A stretch of DNA of 64,000 bases from UBA4744 sp963717135 (GCA_963717135.1 CAVQVN010000005.1:216160-280159), one strand, 5' to 3'; positions 53,377 through 61,986 are shown, counted from the stretch's first letter. Numbers and translations are program-made. The notes: generated by a model not told the origin, from the sequence alone.

Positions 53377-55398
53377 ATGTCCAATCGTCTCGCCAACGAA
53401 ACATCGCCCTATCTGCTCCAGCACCAGAACAACCCGGTCGACTGGTACCCGTGGGGAGAAGAGGCTCGGGAGCAAGCCCGCCTCGATGACAAGCCCATCT
53501 TGCTCTCGGTCGGCTATTCCGCCTGTCACTGGTGCCACGTGATGGCCCACGAATCGTTCGAAGACCCCGACACCGCCCGGTTGATGAACGACCTCTTCGT
53601 AAACGTCAAGGTCGATCGCGAAGAGCGACCCGACGTCGATGCCATATACATGGAAGCGGTTCAGCGGTTGACCGGCCGGGGTGGTTGGCCCATGACCGTG
53701 TTTCTGACACCGGATGGTGAGCCCTTCTACGCGGGCACCTACTTCCCCAAAGATGACCGGCCCGGATTGCCATCTTTCTCGCGGATCATGCTGGCCGTGA
53801 CCGACGCCTGGCAGAATCGTCGGGCCGACGTGCAGACCCAAGCCGATCGAATGGTCGCCACCATCAGCCAGAAATTGCCCGCCGCAGCGGAACTCCCCGA
53901 TGACGCGGCCCTGATCGAAGCTGTGGCGGTGTTACGGAGCTTCTTCGATCACGAGCACGGGGGATTTGGCGGGGCTCCCAAGTTCCCCCAGGAACCGGTG
54001 ATCGAGTTTCTCTTGCGGGTCGCCAATCAGCCCTGGGCCGAAGGCGCCCTCGATATGGCCCGGGCCACCCTCATGAAGATGGCCCGAGGAGGAATCTTCG
54101 ATCATGTCGGTGGAGGGTTTGCCCGGTACGCCGTCGATCAGACCTGGCTGATCCCCCACTTCGAAAAGATGCTCTACACCAACGCCCAGCTCGCCCGCCT
54201 CTACCTGCGAGCGTGGCAGCTGACCGACGAACCGCGGTTCCGTTCGGTCGCCGTCGACACGCTCGAGTACATGATCAGGGATCTGTGGCAATCCGGCGGC
54301 GGATTTGCGGCGGCCGAGGACGCCGACTCGGAAGGGGTGGAAGGGAAGTTCTACGTCTGGTCCGAGGCAGAGTTCGGTTCAATCGTCGGTGACGACCACG
54401 CGGGCCTGGCCGGCGCCTACTTCGGCGTGACCTCCCAGGGAAACTTCGAGGGCGCCAACCACCTCTATGAAGCCCGCTCCCTCGAGCAGGTGGCGGCCGA
54501 GTTCGGAGTCACCGTCGACCGGGTCGCCGGGGCCGTCGGCGCCGCCCGGACCAAACTGCGGGAAGTTCGAGACCGGCGGGTACGGCCCGGGCTCGACGAC
54601 AAAGTAGTCACCTCCTGGAACGGTTTGGCCATCCGGGCCTTAGCCGAAGCTGGAGGGGTTCTCAACGACAACCGGTGGCTGGATTACGCTGCTCAAACCG
54701 CCCGGTTTCTGCTCGATCACAACCGCGACGACTCCGGCCGGCTGCTTCGCAGCTGGGGGAAGGGCCGGGCGGGCCGGCCCGGGTTCAGCGAAGACTATGC
54801 CGCTCTGGCCGTCGGCCTCTTCACCCTCTATCAAGCCACCGGCGACGTCGAGTGGTACCGCCAGGCCATGGTCCTGGTCGAACAGCTCGTCGATCTTTTC
54901 GCCGACCCGGACGGAGGTTTCTTCACGACGGGGAGCGATGCCGAACCTCTTGTCACCCGTCCCAAGGACCAATACGACAGTCCCCACCCCTCCGCCAACT
55001 CGATGGCCGCCGAAGCCCTGTTGATGGCTTCGCTGTACACGGGCGACGGCGAACTCCGATCGCGAGCAGAGAGCACCATTCGAGCCGGAGGCCGGCTCAT
55101 CGAGGGAGCCCCCACCGGGGTGGGACACCTGCTCGCCGTACTCTCCTCGCTTTTACTCCCACCCCGGGAGGTGGCAATCGTCGGACCCGACGCCGACCGG
55201 CTGGCCCGCGTGGTGTGGGAGCGTTTTCGCCCCGATGTTGCCCTCGCCGTCGACCGGTCCGGCGACGGGACGGCCGGCGTTCCTCTATTGACCGACCGCC
55301 GCGGCAACGGAGGAACTCGGGCCTTTGTGTGCAGGGACTTCATGTGCGAACTTCCCGTCTCCGACCCGGAAGCCCTCCGCCACCAACTGGACGATTAG
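53377..55398 (+). CDS. YyaL/DUF255 thioredoxin-domain protein
   Basis: 673 aa. The N-terminal thioredoxin-like domain has the SACHWCHVMAHESFED motif and GGWPMTVFLTPDGEPF; the rest is an (alpha/alpha)6 barrel related to cellobiose epimerases (PHFEKMLYTNAQLARLY, EDADSEGVEGKFYVW). Conserved from bacteria to SPATA20 in mammals; the biochemical role is not established. TACCGT ends 7 nt before the ATG (leaderless type). The length fits the family. Confidence 0.9.
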   Translation: MSNRLANETSPYLLQHQNNPVDWYPWGEEAREQARLDDKPILLSVGYSACHWCHVMAHESFEDPDTARLMNDLFVNVKVDREERPDVDAIYMEAVQRLTGRGGWPMTVFLTPDGEPFYAGTYFPKDDRPGLPSFSRIMLAVTDAWQNRRADVQTQADRMVATISQKLPAAAELPDDAALIEAVAVLRSFFDHEHGGFGGAPKFPQEPVIEFLLRVANQPWAEGALDMARATLMKMARGGIFDHVGGGFARYAVDQTWLIPHFEKMLYTNAQLARLYLRAWQLTDEPRFRSVAVDTLEYMIRDLWQSGGGFAAAEDADSEGVEGKFYVWSEAEFGSIVGDDHAGLAGAYFGVTSQGNFEGANHLYEARSLEQVAAEFGVTVDRVAGAVGAARTKLREVRDRRVRPGLDDKVVTSWNGLAIRALAEAGGVLNDNRWLDYAAQTARFLLDHNRDDSGRLLRSWGKGRAGRPGFSEDYAALAVGLFTLYQATGDVEWYRQAMVLVEQLVDLFADPDGGFFTTGSDAEPLVTRPKDQYDSPHPSANSMAAEALLMASLYTGDGELRSRAESTIRAGGRLIEGAPTGVGHLLAVLSSLLLPPREVAIVGPDADRLARVVWERFRPDVALAVDRSGDGTAGVPLLTDRRGNGGTRAFVCRDFMCELPVSDPEALRHQLDD

Positions 55399-55444
55399 CT
55401 CGCAGCTCGTCGTTCGCGGCTCGAAGCTCATAGCTCGCTGCGCG
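55396..55444. repeat. Heptamer array (TAGCTCG family) starting at the YyaL stop codon
   Basis: Seven units start with the stop codon itself: TAGCTCG, CAGCTCG, TCGTTCG, CGGCTCG, AAGCTCA, TAGCTCG, CTGCGCG. The TAG is part of the first unit. Confidence 0.85.
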
Positions 55445-55512
55445 AAACGGGTCTTTTGGCCCTGGCAGTGGAACCTCCCGGCCTGCAACGTGGACATAGC
55501 CTCGCAAGGGCG

Positions 55513-55950
55513 GTGTCGGTGGATCGTGATGTCGTTCTCATGATCATCGCCATTGTCGGCGCGCTCGCCGCGGCAGTGGCTCTGGGTCTGGTAATCCACC
55601 GGGTTATCGGCCGTCTGGCCGCCCGGCGCCGGACCTCCTCGGCGCAGCGTCAACAGTGTTTCTGGTGCGGGACCATCCACCGCCAAGAACCGGCGAGCCA
55701 CGAAACCGAGCCAATGAAGTGGCTGCAATGCCGGGCGTGCGGCCAGAAGGTCCACGACCACTGCCACCACCAGATCAGAGCAATGCAGGCCGACTGGGTA
55801 TGTCCCTACCCCGAGGCCGTGCTGACTTGCCCGGCCTGCGGCCGTCGGTCGATCAACGACGAGACCTGCGCCCAAATCGTGAAGCTCTCCAAAGAACTGG
55901 CCAAGGTCGCCAAGAAGGCCGACGCCCGTCCACCGGGCGCAGAGACCTAG
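55513..55950 (+). CDS. Membrane-anchored zinc-binding protein of unknown function
   Basis: 145 aa. One transmembrane helix near the N-terminus (MIIAIVGALAAAVALGLVIH) is followed by a cytoplasmic double-zinc region: CFWCGTIH, CRACGQKVHDHC, CPYPE and CPACGRR. The spacing is RING- or B-box-like. Several starts are possible: GTG 55513 (chosen, TAGCCT upstream at 10 nt), ATG 55540 or an earlier GTG. It overlaps the stop of convergent ctaA by 4 nt. Function unknown. Confidence 0.62.
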   Translation: MSVDRDVVLMIIAIVGALAAAVALGLVIHRVIGRLAARRRTSSAQRQQCFWCGTIHRQEPASHETEPMKWLQCRACGQKVHDHCHHQIRAMQADWVCPYPEAVLTCPACGRRSINDETCAQIVKLSKELAKVAKKADARPPGAET

Positions 55951-56864
55951 ACGGTTGCCGGTTCGCTTGCCTGGTGCTCACTGAGATGTTCGGCGCCGAA
56001 CAGCACCAGAACGACCCACACGAGATCGGCCAGCAGCAGGTGCAACAGCTGGAGCCAAACCGGCGTCAGCAGGGCGATATTGAGCGCCCCCGCCACCAAC
56101 TGCACCCCGACCAGGATGAGGATGACCCGAGCCCAAGGTCTGCTCCGTCCGGTCATCCCATACCGACGGGCCAGCCAAACGAGATAGACGCCGACCGCAA
56201 TTGCCACAATTGGATGGGCGACCCGCAGGTTGGTGAGGAAGTGCTCGGCTGCGGTGAAATCTTCTCTGAGGCCGGCCAGCAATGACTCCGAAGGAAACAA
56301 CGTATCGGCCAGCGCGGTGATCGCCCCGGTGGCGGCGATCAGGACCACGCCTGCACCTCCGATCATCCACCAGCGGGCAAATCGGCGGTCGCGGTCGAAT
56401 TGCAGCGGACCGCCTCCGGACAGCCACCAGGCCGTCAAGGCCAGGGCGCCCAGCAACAGAAGCGTGTTGACCAGATGCAACGGAACCGCCGCCGTGCGTG
56501 CCACCGAGGCATCGTCGGCGACCCACTCGTAGAGCACAATCAGCGCTCCGATCAAGGCCTCGCCGATGATGAACACCCCCGAAAAGGCCGCCCCGCGCCG
56601 CACCCGGTGACCGGACGGATAGCTCCGCCAGATACGCCAGACCAGGACCGCCACCATGAGCAGCGCCACTCCGCTGGTGACCCGGTGGGTGAACTCGATG
56701 GCCCTCGCTCCTCCCAGCTCGGACGGAATGAACTCACCGTTGCAGCTGGGCCAATTGGCCCCACAACCGGCTCCCGAACCGGTGGCCCGCACATAGGCGC
56801 CGAACACGATCACCCCGACATTCACTATCAGGGTTGCCCAGGCAAACTTGGCAAGAGAGCGCAC
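55947..56864 (-). CDS. ctaA: Heme A synthase (CtaA/COX15)
   Basis: 305 aa, eight helices. The conserved His ligands appear in EFTHRVTSG, in VPLHLVNTLLL and in VAHPIVA and QLLHLLLAD; GSGAGCGANWPSCNG carries the cysteine pair of the type with a disulfide loop. It oxidises heme O to heme A for cytochrome oxidase. TACTGT ends 6 nt before GTG 56864 (leaderless type). Confidence 0.92.
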   Translation of the reverse strand: MRSLAKFAWATLIVNVGVIVFGAYVRATGSGAGCGANWPSCNGEFIPSELGGARAIEFTHRVTSGVALLMVAVLVWRIWRSYPSGHRVRRGAAFSGVFIIGEALIGALIVLYEWVADDASVARTAAVPLHLVNTLLLLGALALTAWWLSGGGPLQFDRDRRFARWWMIGGAGVVLIAATGAITALADTLFPSESLLAGLREDFTAAEHFLTNLRVAHPIVAIAVGVYLVWLARRYGMTGRSRPWARVILILVGVQLVAGALNIALLTPVWLQLLHLLLADLVWVVLVLFGAEHLSEHQASEPATV

Positions 56865-56883
56865 GGGAAGACAGTAATCGGTT

Positions 56884-56960
56884 GTCAGTGGTCAGTTATC
56901 AGTGGTCCGTACCAGCTGGAGGCTGAAACCTGAGACCTGAAACCTGAGACCTGAAACCCT
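56884..56960. repeat. Composite heptamer array (GTCAGTG, then AAACCTG/AGACCTG)
   Basis: Eleven in-phase units from 56884: GTCAGTG, GTCAGTT, ATCAGTG, GTCCGTA, CCAGCTG, GAGGCTG, then AAACCTG and AGACCTG alternating, to AAACCCT. It sits between divergent ctaA and the cystathionine gene and ends 9 nt before the latter's -10 box. Confidence 0.85.
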
Positions 56961-56983
56961 GTTGTCAACTAGATTGCTGCCTC

Positions 56984-57940
56984 GTGACTATCTACGAGAG
57001 CGCCGTGGAGGCGATCGGACACACGCCCTTGATCCGTATGGCCCGGCTCCACCCACCCGGCAATCTGGTTGCCAAAACAGAGCATGTGAGCGTCGGTGGG
57101 TCGATCAAAGAGCGGATCGCCGTGACCATGATCGACCGGGCCGAAGAGCTCGGCATGCTGAAGCCGGGAGGCACCATTGTCGAACCGACCAGCGGCAACA
57201 CCGGGGTGGGGCTGGCGATCGTCGGCGCCGTCCGGGGTTATCGGGTCATCTGCACCGTTCCGGACAAGGTTTCCAAGGAAAAGCAGGACCTTCTCAAAGC
57301 CTACGGCGTGGAGGTGGTCGTCACCCCGACCCCACTACTGCCCGACCACCCCGACTCGTACTACGGCGTGGCCCGGCGGATTGCTGCGGAAACGCCGGGC
57401 GCCTATCACCCCGACCAGTACTCGAATCCGGCCAACCCGGAGGCACACTATCTCACCACCGGGCCCGAGATCTGGCAGGAAACGAACGGACAAGTCGGCG
57501 CGGTAGTGATCGGAGTCGGCACCGGCGGCACCATCAGCGGGGTGGGCAAATACCTCAAAGAGCAGAACCCCGATGTCGTGATCGTTGGGGCCGACCCGGA
57601 GGGCTCCATCTTCACTGCTCCTTCACCGGAAGACGTTCACCAGTACCTGGTCGAGGGAGTCGGCGAGGACTTCTGGCCGGAGACCTACGACGGATCCGTG
57701 GTCGATGAGCTCATCAAGGTCAACGACGCCGAGTCGTTCGCCATGACTCGCCGGTTGGCCCGCCGGGAGGGTCTCCTGGTCGGCGGGTCGTGCGGGCTCG
57801 CCGCCCACGCCGCCCTCCAGGTTGCAGACCGGGACCACGACCGCCTGGTGGTGGTCATTCTCCCCGATTCCGGTCGGGGCTACCTCTCCAAAGCATTCAA
57901 CGACGATTGGCTGCGCGAACACAAACTCATGGAGGACTGA
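56984..57940 (+). CDS. Cystathionine beta-synthase/cysteine synthase-type PLP enzyme
   Basis: 318 aa. The PLP Lys is in GGSIKERIA, the phosphate loop is PTSGNTGVG, and GTGGTISGVG is the second loop. The substrate-side segment YSNPANPEAHY and VEGVGEDFWP resemble cystathionine beta-synthases more than CysK. Unlike Rv1077-type CBS (about 460 aa) the C-terminal CBS-domain pair is missing. It is followed with a 1-nt overlap by a cystathionine lyase gene, so cysteine from homocysteine is the likely pathway. TAGATT ends 8 nt before GTG 56984 (leaderless). Confidence 0.88.
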   Translation: MTIYESAVEAIGHTPLIRMARLHPPGNLVAKTEHVSVGGSIKERIAVTMIDRAEELGMLKPGGTIVEPTSGNTGVGLAIVGAVRGYRVICTVPDKVSKEKQDLLKAYGVEVVVTPTPLLPDHPDSYYGVARRIAAETPGAYHPDQYSNPANPEAHYLTTGPEIWQETNGQVGAVVIGVGTGGTISGVGKYLKEQNPDVVIVGADPEGSIFTAPSPEDVHQYLVEGVGEDFWPETYDGSVVDELIKVNDAESFAMTRRLARREGLLVGGSCGLAAHAALQVADRDHDRLVVVILPDSGRGYLSKAFNDDWLREHKLMED

Positions 57941-59085
57941 TGCGGTTCGAGACGGACGCCATCCATGCCGGACAAGAGCCCGACCCCACTACCGGAGCGG
58001 TGACCGTACCCATCTACGCCACCAGCACCTTCGTCCAAGACACACCCGGACGACACCGCGGCTATGAGTACAGCCGGACCGACAACCCCACCCGCCATGC
58101 CCTCGAGGTGGCGCTCGCCGCGCTGGAAGGGGTCACCCCCGAGTCGGGAGGCGGCGCCGTGGCCACTGCCTCCGGGATGGCGGCGACCGCTCTCATCGGG
58201 TATTTGCTGAAACCCGGTGATCATGTGCTGTTACCCAACGATGCCTACGGGGGCACCCTCCGCTTCTTCTCGCAGGTTTTGGCCGAACAAGGGATTACCT
58301 GGTCGGCTGTCGACATGACCGACCGGCGGTTGATGGAAACCGCTATCCGCGCCGAAACCAGGTTGGTATGGGTTGAGACCCCGACCAATCCGCTCCTCCG
58401 AATCGTCGACATCTCTCACGCCGCCACGGTGGCCCGAGCCGCAAGCGCCCGCCTGGTGGTAGACAACACCTTTGCCACCCCTTACCTGCAACATCCTCTG
58501 TCCGCCGGCGCCGACGTCGTCCTGCACTCAACCACCAAGTACCTGGGCGGCCACTCGGACACCGTCGGCGGGGCCCTGGTGACTGCGGACCCCGGATTGA
58601 ACGAGCGGTTTCGATTCCTGCTCAACGCGGCCGGACCGGTGCCTGGGCCCTTCGACGCCTGGCTCGTTCTGAGGGGTCTCAAGACCCTGGCCGTCCGCAT
58701 GGAGCGGCACTCCGCCAATGCCGCCCGAATCGCCGCGTTTCTTCGCGACCACCCGGCTGTCGGTGAGGTGTTCTACCCGGGCCTTACCGACCACCCCCAG
58801 CATGAGTTGGCCGCCCGGCAAATGGCCGGTTTTGGGGGCATGATCTCTTTTCGAACCACCGGTGGAGCACCGGCCGCCCATCGCATTGCCTCTTCCACCA
58901 GGTTGTTCTTCCTGGCGGAGAGCCTGGGAGGGGTGGAGTCGCTGATCGAGATCCCGGCGGTCATGACCCACGCCTCGGCCCAAGGCACCGCCCTTGAAGT
59001 ACCGGATGACCTGGTGCGGCTCTCTGTGGGTCTCGAACACATCGACGACCTCCTCGAAGACCTGGACCAAGCGCTGAGCGATTAG
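57940..59085 (+). CDS. Cystathionine gamma-lyase/synthase
   Basis: 381 aa Cys/Met-metabolism PLP enzyme. Signatures: TDAIHAGQEPDPTTGAV, YEYSRTDNPTRHALE, LVVDNTFATPYLQHPLSAGAD and the PLP-Lys segment VVLHSTTKYLGGHSD. Its ATG shares one base with the stop of the previous gene (TGATG). Lyase (cysteine made from cystathionine) fits the neighbour; gamma-synthase activity cannot be excluded from sequence. Confidence 0.92.
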   Translation: MRFETDAIHAGQEPDPTTGAVTVPIYATSTFVQDTPGRHRGYEYSRTDNPTRHALEVALAALEGVTPESGGGAVATASGMAATALIGYLLKPGDHVLLPNDAYGGTLRFFSQVLAEQGITWSAVDMTDRRLMETAIRAETRLVWVETPTNPLLRIVDISHAATVARAASARLVVDNTFATPYLQHPLSAGADVVLHSTTKYLGGHSDTVGGALVTADPGLNERFRFLLNAAGPVPGPFDAWLVLRGLKTLAVRMERHSANAARIAAFLRDHPAVGEVFYPGLTDHPQHELAARQMAGFGGMISFRTTGGAPAAHRIASSTRLFFLAESLGGVESLIEIPAVMTHASAQGTALEVPDDLVRLSVGLEHIDDLLEDLDQALSD

Positions 59086-59110
59086 CTATCTCCTTTCCGC
59101 TATCCGCTGG
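59083..59110. repeat. Heptamer array CCGCTAT starting at a stop codon
   Basis: Units from the TAG stop of the lyase gene: TAGCTAT, CTCCTTT, CCGCTAT, CCGCTGG. It resembles the RTCCGCY array at 5248. Confidence 0.65.
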
Positions 59111-59159
59111 TCGCTTCCGGGTTTTGCATCGCGCAATAGGGACGAGCCATCGACCACTG

Positions 59160-59299
59160 ACTTCCCCCTGCAAGGGGGAAGTACCCGAGCAAAGCGAGGG
59201 GGATGGGGGTCAAGCGCTGCCGCGAGACCGTCTGGCTGACGCCTGACCCTCCCCTGCGTCGCCCACCGGGCGACGCTTCCCCTCCCTTGCAGGGAGGGG
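59160..59299. repeat. Compound palindromic region with three hairpins
   Basis: Three hairpins in series: ACTTCCCCCTGC/AAGGGGGAAGT (59160-59182), GCGTCGCCC-ACC-GGGCGACGC (59256-59276, 9-bp perfect stem) and CCCCTCCC-TTGCA-GGGAGGGG (59279-59299, 8-bp). It lies between convergent genes and may terminate both. Confidence 0.7.
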
Positions 59300-59324
59300 C
59301 AACGCATGGACTCGCCTCCCACCG

Positions 59325-59380
59325 GACGCTGAACGCGGACGGCGGAAGGCGGACGGCCGATAGCTGACCGCTGACCGCTA
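59325..59380. repeat. Heptamer array (ACGCGG/ACCGCTG) ending in the DDAH stop codon
   Basis: Eight in-phase units: GACGCTG, AACGCGG, ACGGCGG, AAGGCGG, ACGGCCG, ATAGCTG, ACCGCTG, ACCGCTA. The last three bases, CTA at 59378-59380, are the TAG stop of the DDAH gene. Confidence 0.8.
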
Positions 59381-60148
59381 ACTCCCGTTGTTCCTCAACG
59401 AGAGACAGGTCAACCCTCCGTCGGCTTTTTCGAACTCAGAGACATCAACGGTCACGACCTCGTAACCGGCCGCCGTCACGACGTCCTGCAACACCGTTTT
59501 CGAACTCGGGATCAGAATGCTGCCGTCGGGCAGGGCCAGGACATTGACCTCGCTCTCTCCCTCCACCCAGAGCAGGCGAAGCCCTCGGAACACTTCCGGG
59601 TCGAAATACCCCGGTGCCGCGACCAGGGTGTCACGGTCTACGGCAGTGACCACAGACTTGAGGTGCAGAGTGTTTCTCACTTCGACCGGTATCGTCTCGA
59701 GTCCGTGCTCGGCGGCGACAGCGGCCAGCTGTCCAATCCCATCTTTGTTGGTGCGCAACGAGCGACCGACGTAGACGCGGCGCCCAAGCTGCAAGACGTC
59801 ACCACCCTCAACGGTTCCCGGCGGTTCGATCATGCGTATCTCGAATCGCTCGGCCAGCGCCTCGCCGACGCCCGCCACCTCGCCCCGGCGAGAGGGCGCC
59901 CCCGGCCGGGTCAACAACAGGGTCCCGGGGAGCAGGACGGCCGTGTCTTCGATGAAGGGCCCGTCCGGGAAATCGACCGGCGTGACAAGTTGTTCGACCC
60001 GGAACCCGCCCCCGGTCAGGCAGGCCGCGTACCGGGCGTGCTGCTCGCGGGCAGTTGCCACATCAATCGCCGACTTGGGAGCCACCCCGCTCAGAGCCGC
60101 GATAAAGGAATCGGGAACGGATCGGACGAACGCAATTGGGTCGGACAT
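59378..60148 (-). CDS. Dimethylarginine dimethylaminohydrolase-like protein (DDAH)
   Basis: 256 aa of the guanidine-modifying superfamily. IEDTAVLLPG, PPGTVEGGDVLQLGRRVYVGRS, NTLHLKSVV (catalytic His) and the catalytic Cys in GGLTCLSLRN (about residue 248) match DDAH, which hydrolyses methylated arginine to citrulline. Start ATG 60148: TAGGAT ends 7 nt before it (leaderless), so the open frame to 60172 is not used. Divergent from the TSUP permease gene. Confidence 0.9.
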   Translation of the reverse strand: MSDPIAFVRSVPDSFIAALSGVAPKSAIDVATAREQHARYAACLTGGGFRVEQLVTPVDFPDGPFIEDTAVLLPGTLLLTRPGAPSRRGEVAGVGEALAERFEIRMIEPPGTVEGGDVLQLGRRVYVGRSLRTNKDGIGQLAAVAAEHGLETIPVEVRNTLHLKSVVTAVDRDTLVAAPGYFDPEVFRGLRLLWVEGESEVNVLALPDGSILIPSSKTVLQDVVTAAGYEVVTVDVSEFEKADGGLTCLSLRNNGS

Positions 60149-60231
60149 GGCGCCGATCCTACTGTCGACCATTGATTCAACGCCCGGCGAGCCTCCTGCA
60201 ATACTGCGATGCTCGCCGCCGGAAGGCTGCC

Positions 60232-60957
60232 GTGTTCAGCACATTCGAACTGATCATTGCCCTCCTGGTTACCGCCGCGGCCGCCGCCCTGCAAGGTACC
60301 GTCGGAGTCGGGTTCGCCATGGTCTCGGTACCGATCCTCACTCTCGTCAACAGCGATTTCACGCCCGTGCCTCAAATCCTCCTTTCCTTCCCGATGACGG
60401 TCTTCATGGTGCTCCGCGAACGTCGGCACATCGATCTCAAAGGAGCCGCCTGGGTCTTGAGTGGGAGGCTCCCCGGCGCGATCGCCGGCGTCGTCCTGCT
60501 CGGGGTTCTAGCCCAGCGAACTCTGGACGGGATGATTGCGGGATTTGTGCTTGCCGCGGCGTTAGCCATGGCGGCCGGATGGTCGGTTCGACAAACCCGC
60601 CGGAATCAGTTCATCGCCGGCGTGGCCTCTGGCATCTCGGGGACGACCTCGGCTATCGGCGGACCTCCGCTGGCCTTTCTCTACCAGCACAGTCCCGGAG
60701 AAGAACTGCGATCGAGCCTGGCCGCCATTTTCTCCGTAGGGATCACCATCAATGTTACCACCCTGGCCGTGGCCGGACAGGTCCACCGAAGCGACGTTGC
60801 CACGGCGGCAACCCTGTTCCCCGCTCTGGCCATCGGCCTCTATTCGAGCCGGTGGATCACCGGCCGCATCGAAAACGCGGCGATTCGGCGGGGAATCCTG
60901 ATCGTCTCGGCCCTGGCCGGCCTCGCCCTGGCGGCTCGCACGATCGCCGGGGCGTAG
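60232..60957 (+). CDS. TSUP-family (TauE/SafE) permease
   Basis: 241 aa with about seven to eight helices. GTVGVGFAMVSVPILTLV and GISGTTSAIGGPPLAFLYQ are the paired TSUP repeats. Members export sulfur-containing organic anions. GTG 60232 with GGAAGG 5 nt upstream is preferred to the open frame from 60136. With the sulfur-amino-acid genes nearby, a sulfur compound is a reasonable but untested substrate. Confidence 0.85.
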   Translation: MFSTFELIIALLVTAAAAALQGTVGVGFAMVSVPILTLVNSDFTPVPQILLSFPMTVFMVLRERRHIDLKGAAWVLSGRLPGAIAGVVLLGVLAQRTLDGMIAGFVLAAALAMAAGWSVRQTRRNQFIAGVASGISGTTSAIGGPPLAFLYQHSPGEELRSSLAAIFSVGITINVTTLAVAGQVHRSDVATAATLFPALAIGLYSSRWITGRIENAAIRRGILIVSALAGLALAARTIAGA

Positions 60958-60970
60958 ACCCGAGCCACCC

Positions 60971-61129
60971 TCAGTCCTGGTGAGGTTCGTCTCCTCGAAT
61001 CAACATCGGTATCGACCGACCCAGCACTCGGCGGCGAATCTCGAGCACCTGGTCTCCATCGACGCCCAACTCAATGCCGGCGAGATACTCCTCGAGCATG
61101 ACCGGATCCCACAAATCCCGATCTTCCAC
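60971..61129 (-). CDS. 52-residue acidic protein of unknown function
   Basis: 52 aa, not part of any longer gene. It begins MEDRDLWDPVMLEEYL (GTG start) and continues with the segment GDQVLEIRRRVLGRSIPMLI and an acidic tail ending PHQD. AAAGGA lies 6 nt before the GTG, and a near-consensus promoter TTGACC-18-TATAAC lies 49-78 nt upstream of the start. The composition is helix-forming and acidic. It follows the membrane-anchored XRE gene on the same strand but has its own promoter. I do not recognise a family. Confidence 0.7.
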   Translation of the reverse strand: MEDRDLWDPVMLEEYLAGIELGVDGDQVLEIRRRVLGRSIPMLIRGDEPHQD

Positions 61130-61177
61130 GGCCAGTCCTTTCTTCGGACTGCCCCCTCTGCCGCCACTGCTAGTGGT

Positions 61178-61207
61178 GTTATATCACTTTCTGTGGTAAT
61201 GGGTCAA
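61178..61207 (-). promoter_or_regulatory. Strong promoter of the 52-residue gene
   Basis: TTGACC (61207-61202), 18-nt spacer, TATAAC (61183-61178): the best -35/-10 match in the window together with hppA. Just downstream, CCACT-AGC-AGTGG (about 61164-61176) is a small inverted repeat near the expected start of transcription and may be an operator or a short stem. Confidence 0.75.
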
Positions 61208-61233
61208 GGATTCCCCGAGCTGCCTGCGCCCGG

Positions 61234-61986
61234 CTAGGCACCCGCTTTGAAGATCTCCCAGACCTCACCGATGGAATCACCCAATCTGCCGAGCGCCCAG
61301 AACAAAACGATGACGAGAAACACCGCAAAAGCGACCGTCAAGGCCGCCCGGATCCAGTAGGTCATCATCTGATCGGGATCGTCCAGATATGAACGTTCGG
61401 CGGACTGAACCGGCTTGACATCGACCGGAAGGGTCACCGTTGGTGGTGTCAACGCGGCAGCCGCCGGCCGGACCGCCTCGACCAATGCGACCCTACCCGG
61501 GGAAGCTACGGGTGAGTCCGGCGGCTCCGAGGCGCCGTCACCTGGTTCTTCCTCTGTCGTCATCGCTTCAACCTCAACGTGCCCGCCGGCCTCAGGTTCT
61601 TCCACCGAAGAAATGATCGGATGGCCGGGTTCATCGTCATCGGAGAGGAGCAGGTCCGCCGGGGCTTCTTCGCTCGCGCTCAACTGATCCAGGCGGCCAT
61701 CCTCTTCGGCGAACGCTGCCAACGAATCTCCTCCGACCTCGTCGGGAGCCTCAAACGGAATGTCGGGAGGCAAGCCGACCGCGTCGCGCAGGGTCGTCTC
61801 CTCGACTCCCAGCACCGCAGCCAGCGAACGGATCACGTTCTCGTCCGTGGGGGTTGCGGCACCTCGTTCCCAGCTCCGGATGGCCGAGGCGGAGCGGCCG
61901 ACCAGCTCGGCCAGCGATGCCTGATTCATGCCGAGCGTGATACGCCGCCGTTTGATCAGCTCGGCGAATGAAATGTCGGGGCTCAT
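61234..61986 (-). CDS. Membrane-anchored XRE-family (RodZ-like topology) protein
   Basis: 250 aa. Residues about 5-65 form an XRE helix-turn-helix (LIKRRRITLGMNQASLAELV, GRSASAIRSWERG). A long acidic and Pro/Ala-rich linker (about 80-210) follows, then one membrane helix (about 220-240, ALTVAFAVFLVIVLFWALG) and a short tail, with the N-terminus inside. RodZ has the same topology but a different linker and C-terminal domain. It could be a membrane-tethered regulator. ATG 61986 is preceded by AGGG at 8 nt. Confidence 0.78.
   Translation of the reverse strand: MSPDISFAELIKRRRITLGMNQASLAELVGRSASAIRSWERGAATPTDENVIRSLAAVLGVEETTLRDAVGLPPDIPFEAPDEVGGDSLAAFAEEDGRLDQLSASEEAPADLLLSDDDEPGHPIISSVEEPEAGGHVEVEAMTTEEEPGDGASEPPDSPVASPGRVALVEAVRPAAAALTPPTVTLPVDVKPVQSAERSYLDDPDQMMTYWIRAALTVAFAVFLVIVLFWALGRLGDSIGEVWEIFKAGA

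Noticed and set aside
60980..61237. 85-aa plus-strand open frame
   Set aside because: Antisense to the 52-residue gene, which has a promoter and ribosome site; no start signal of its own.
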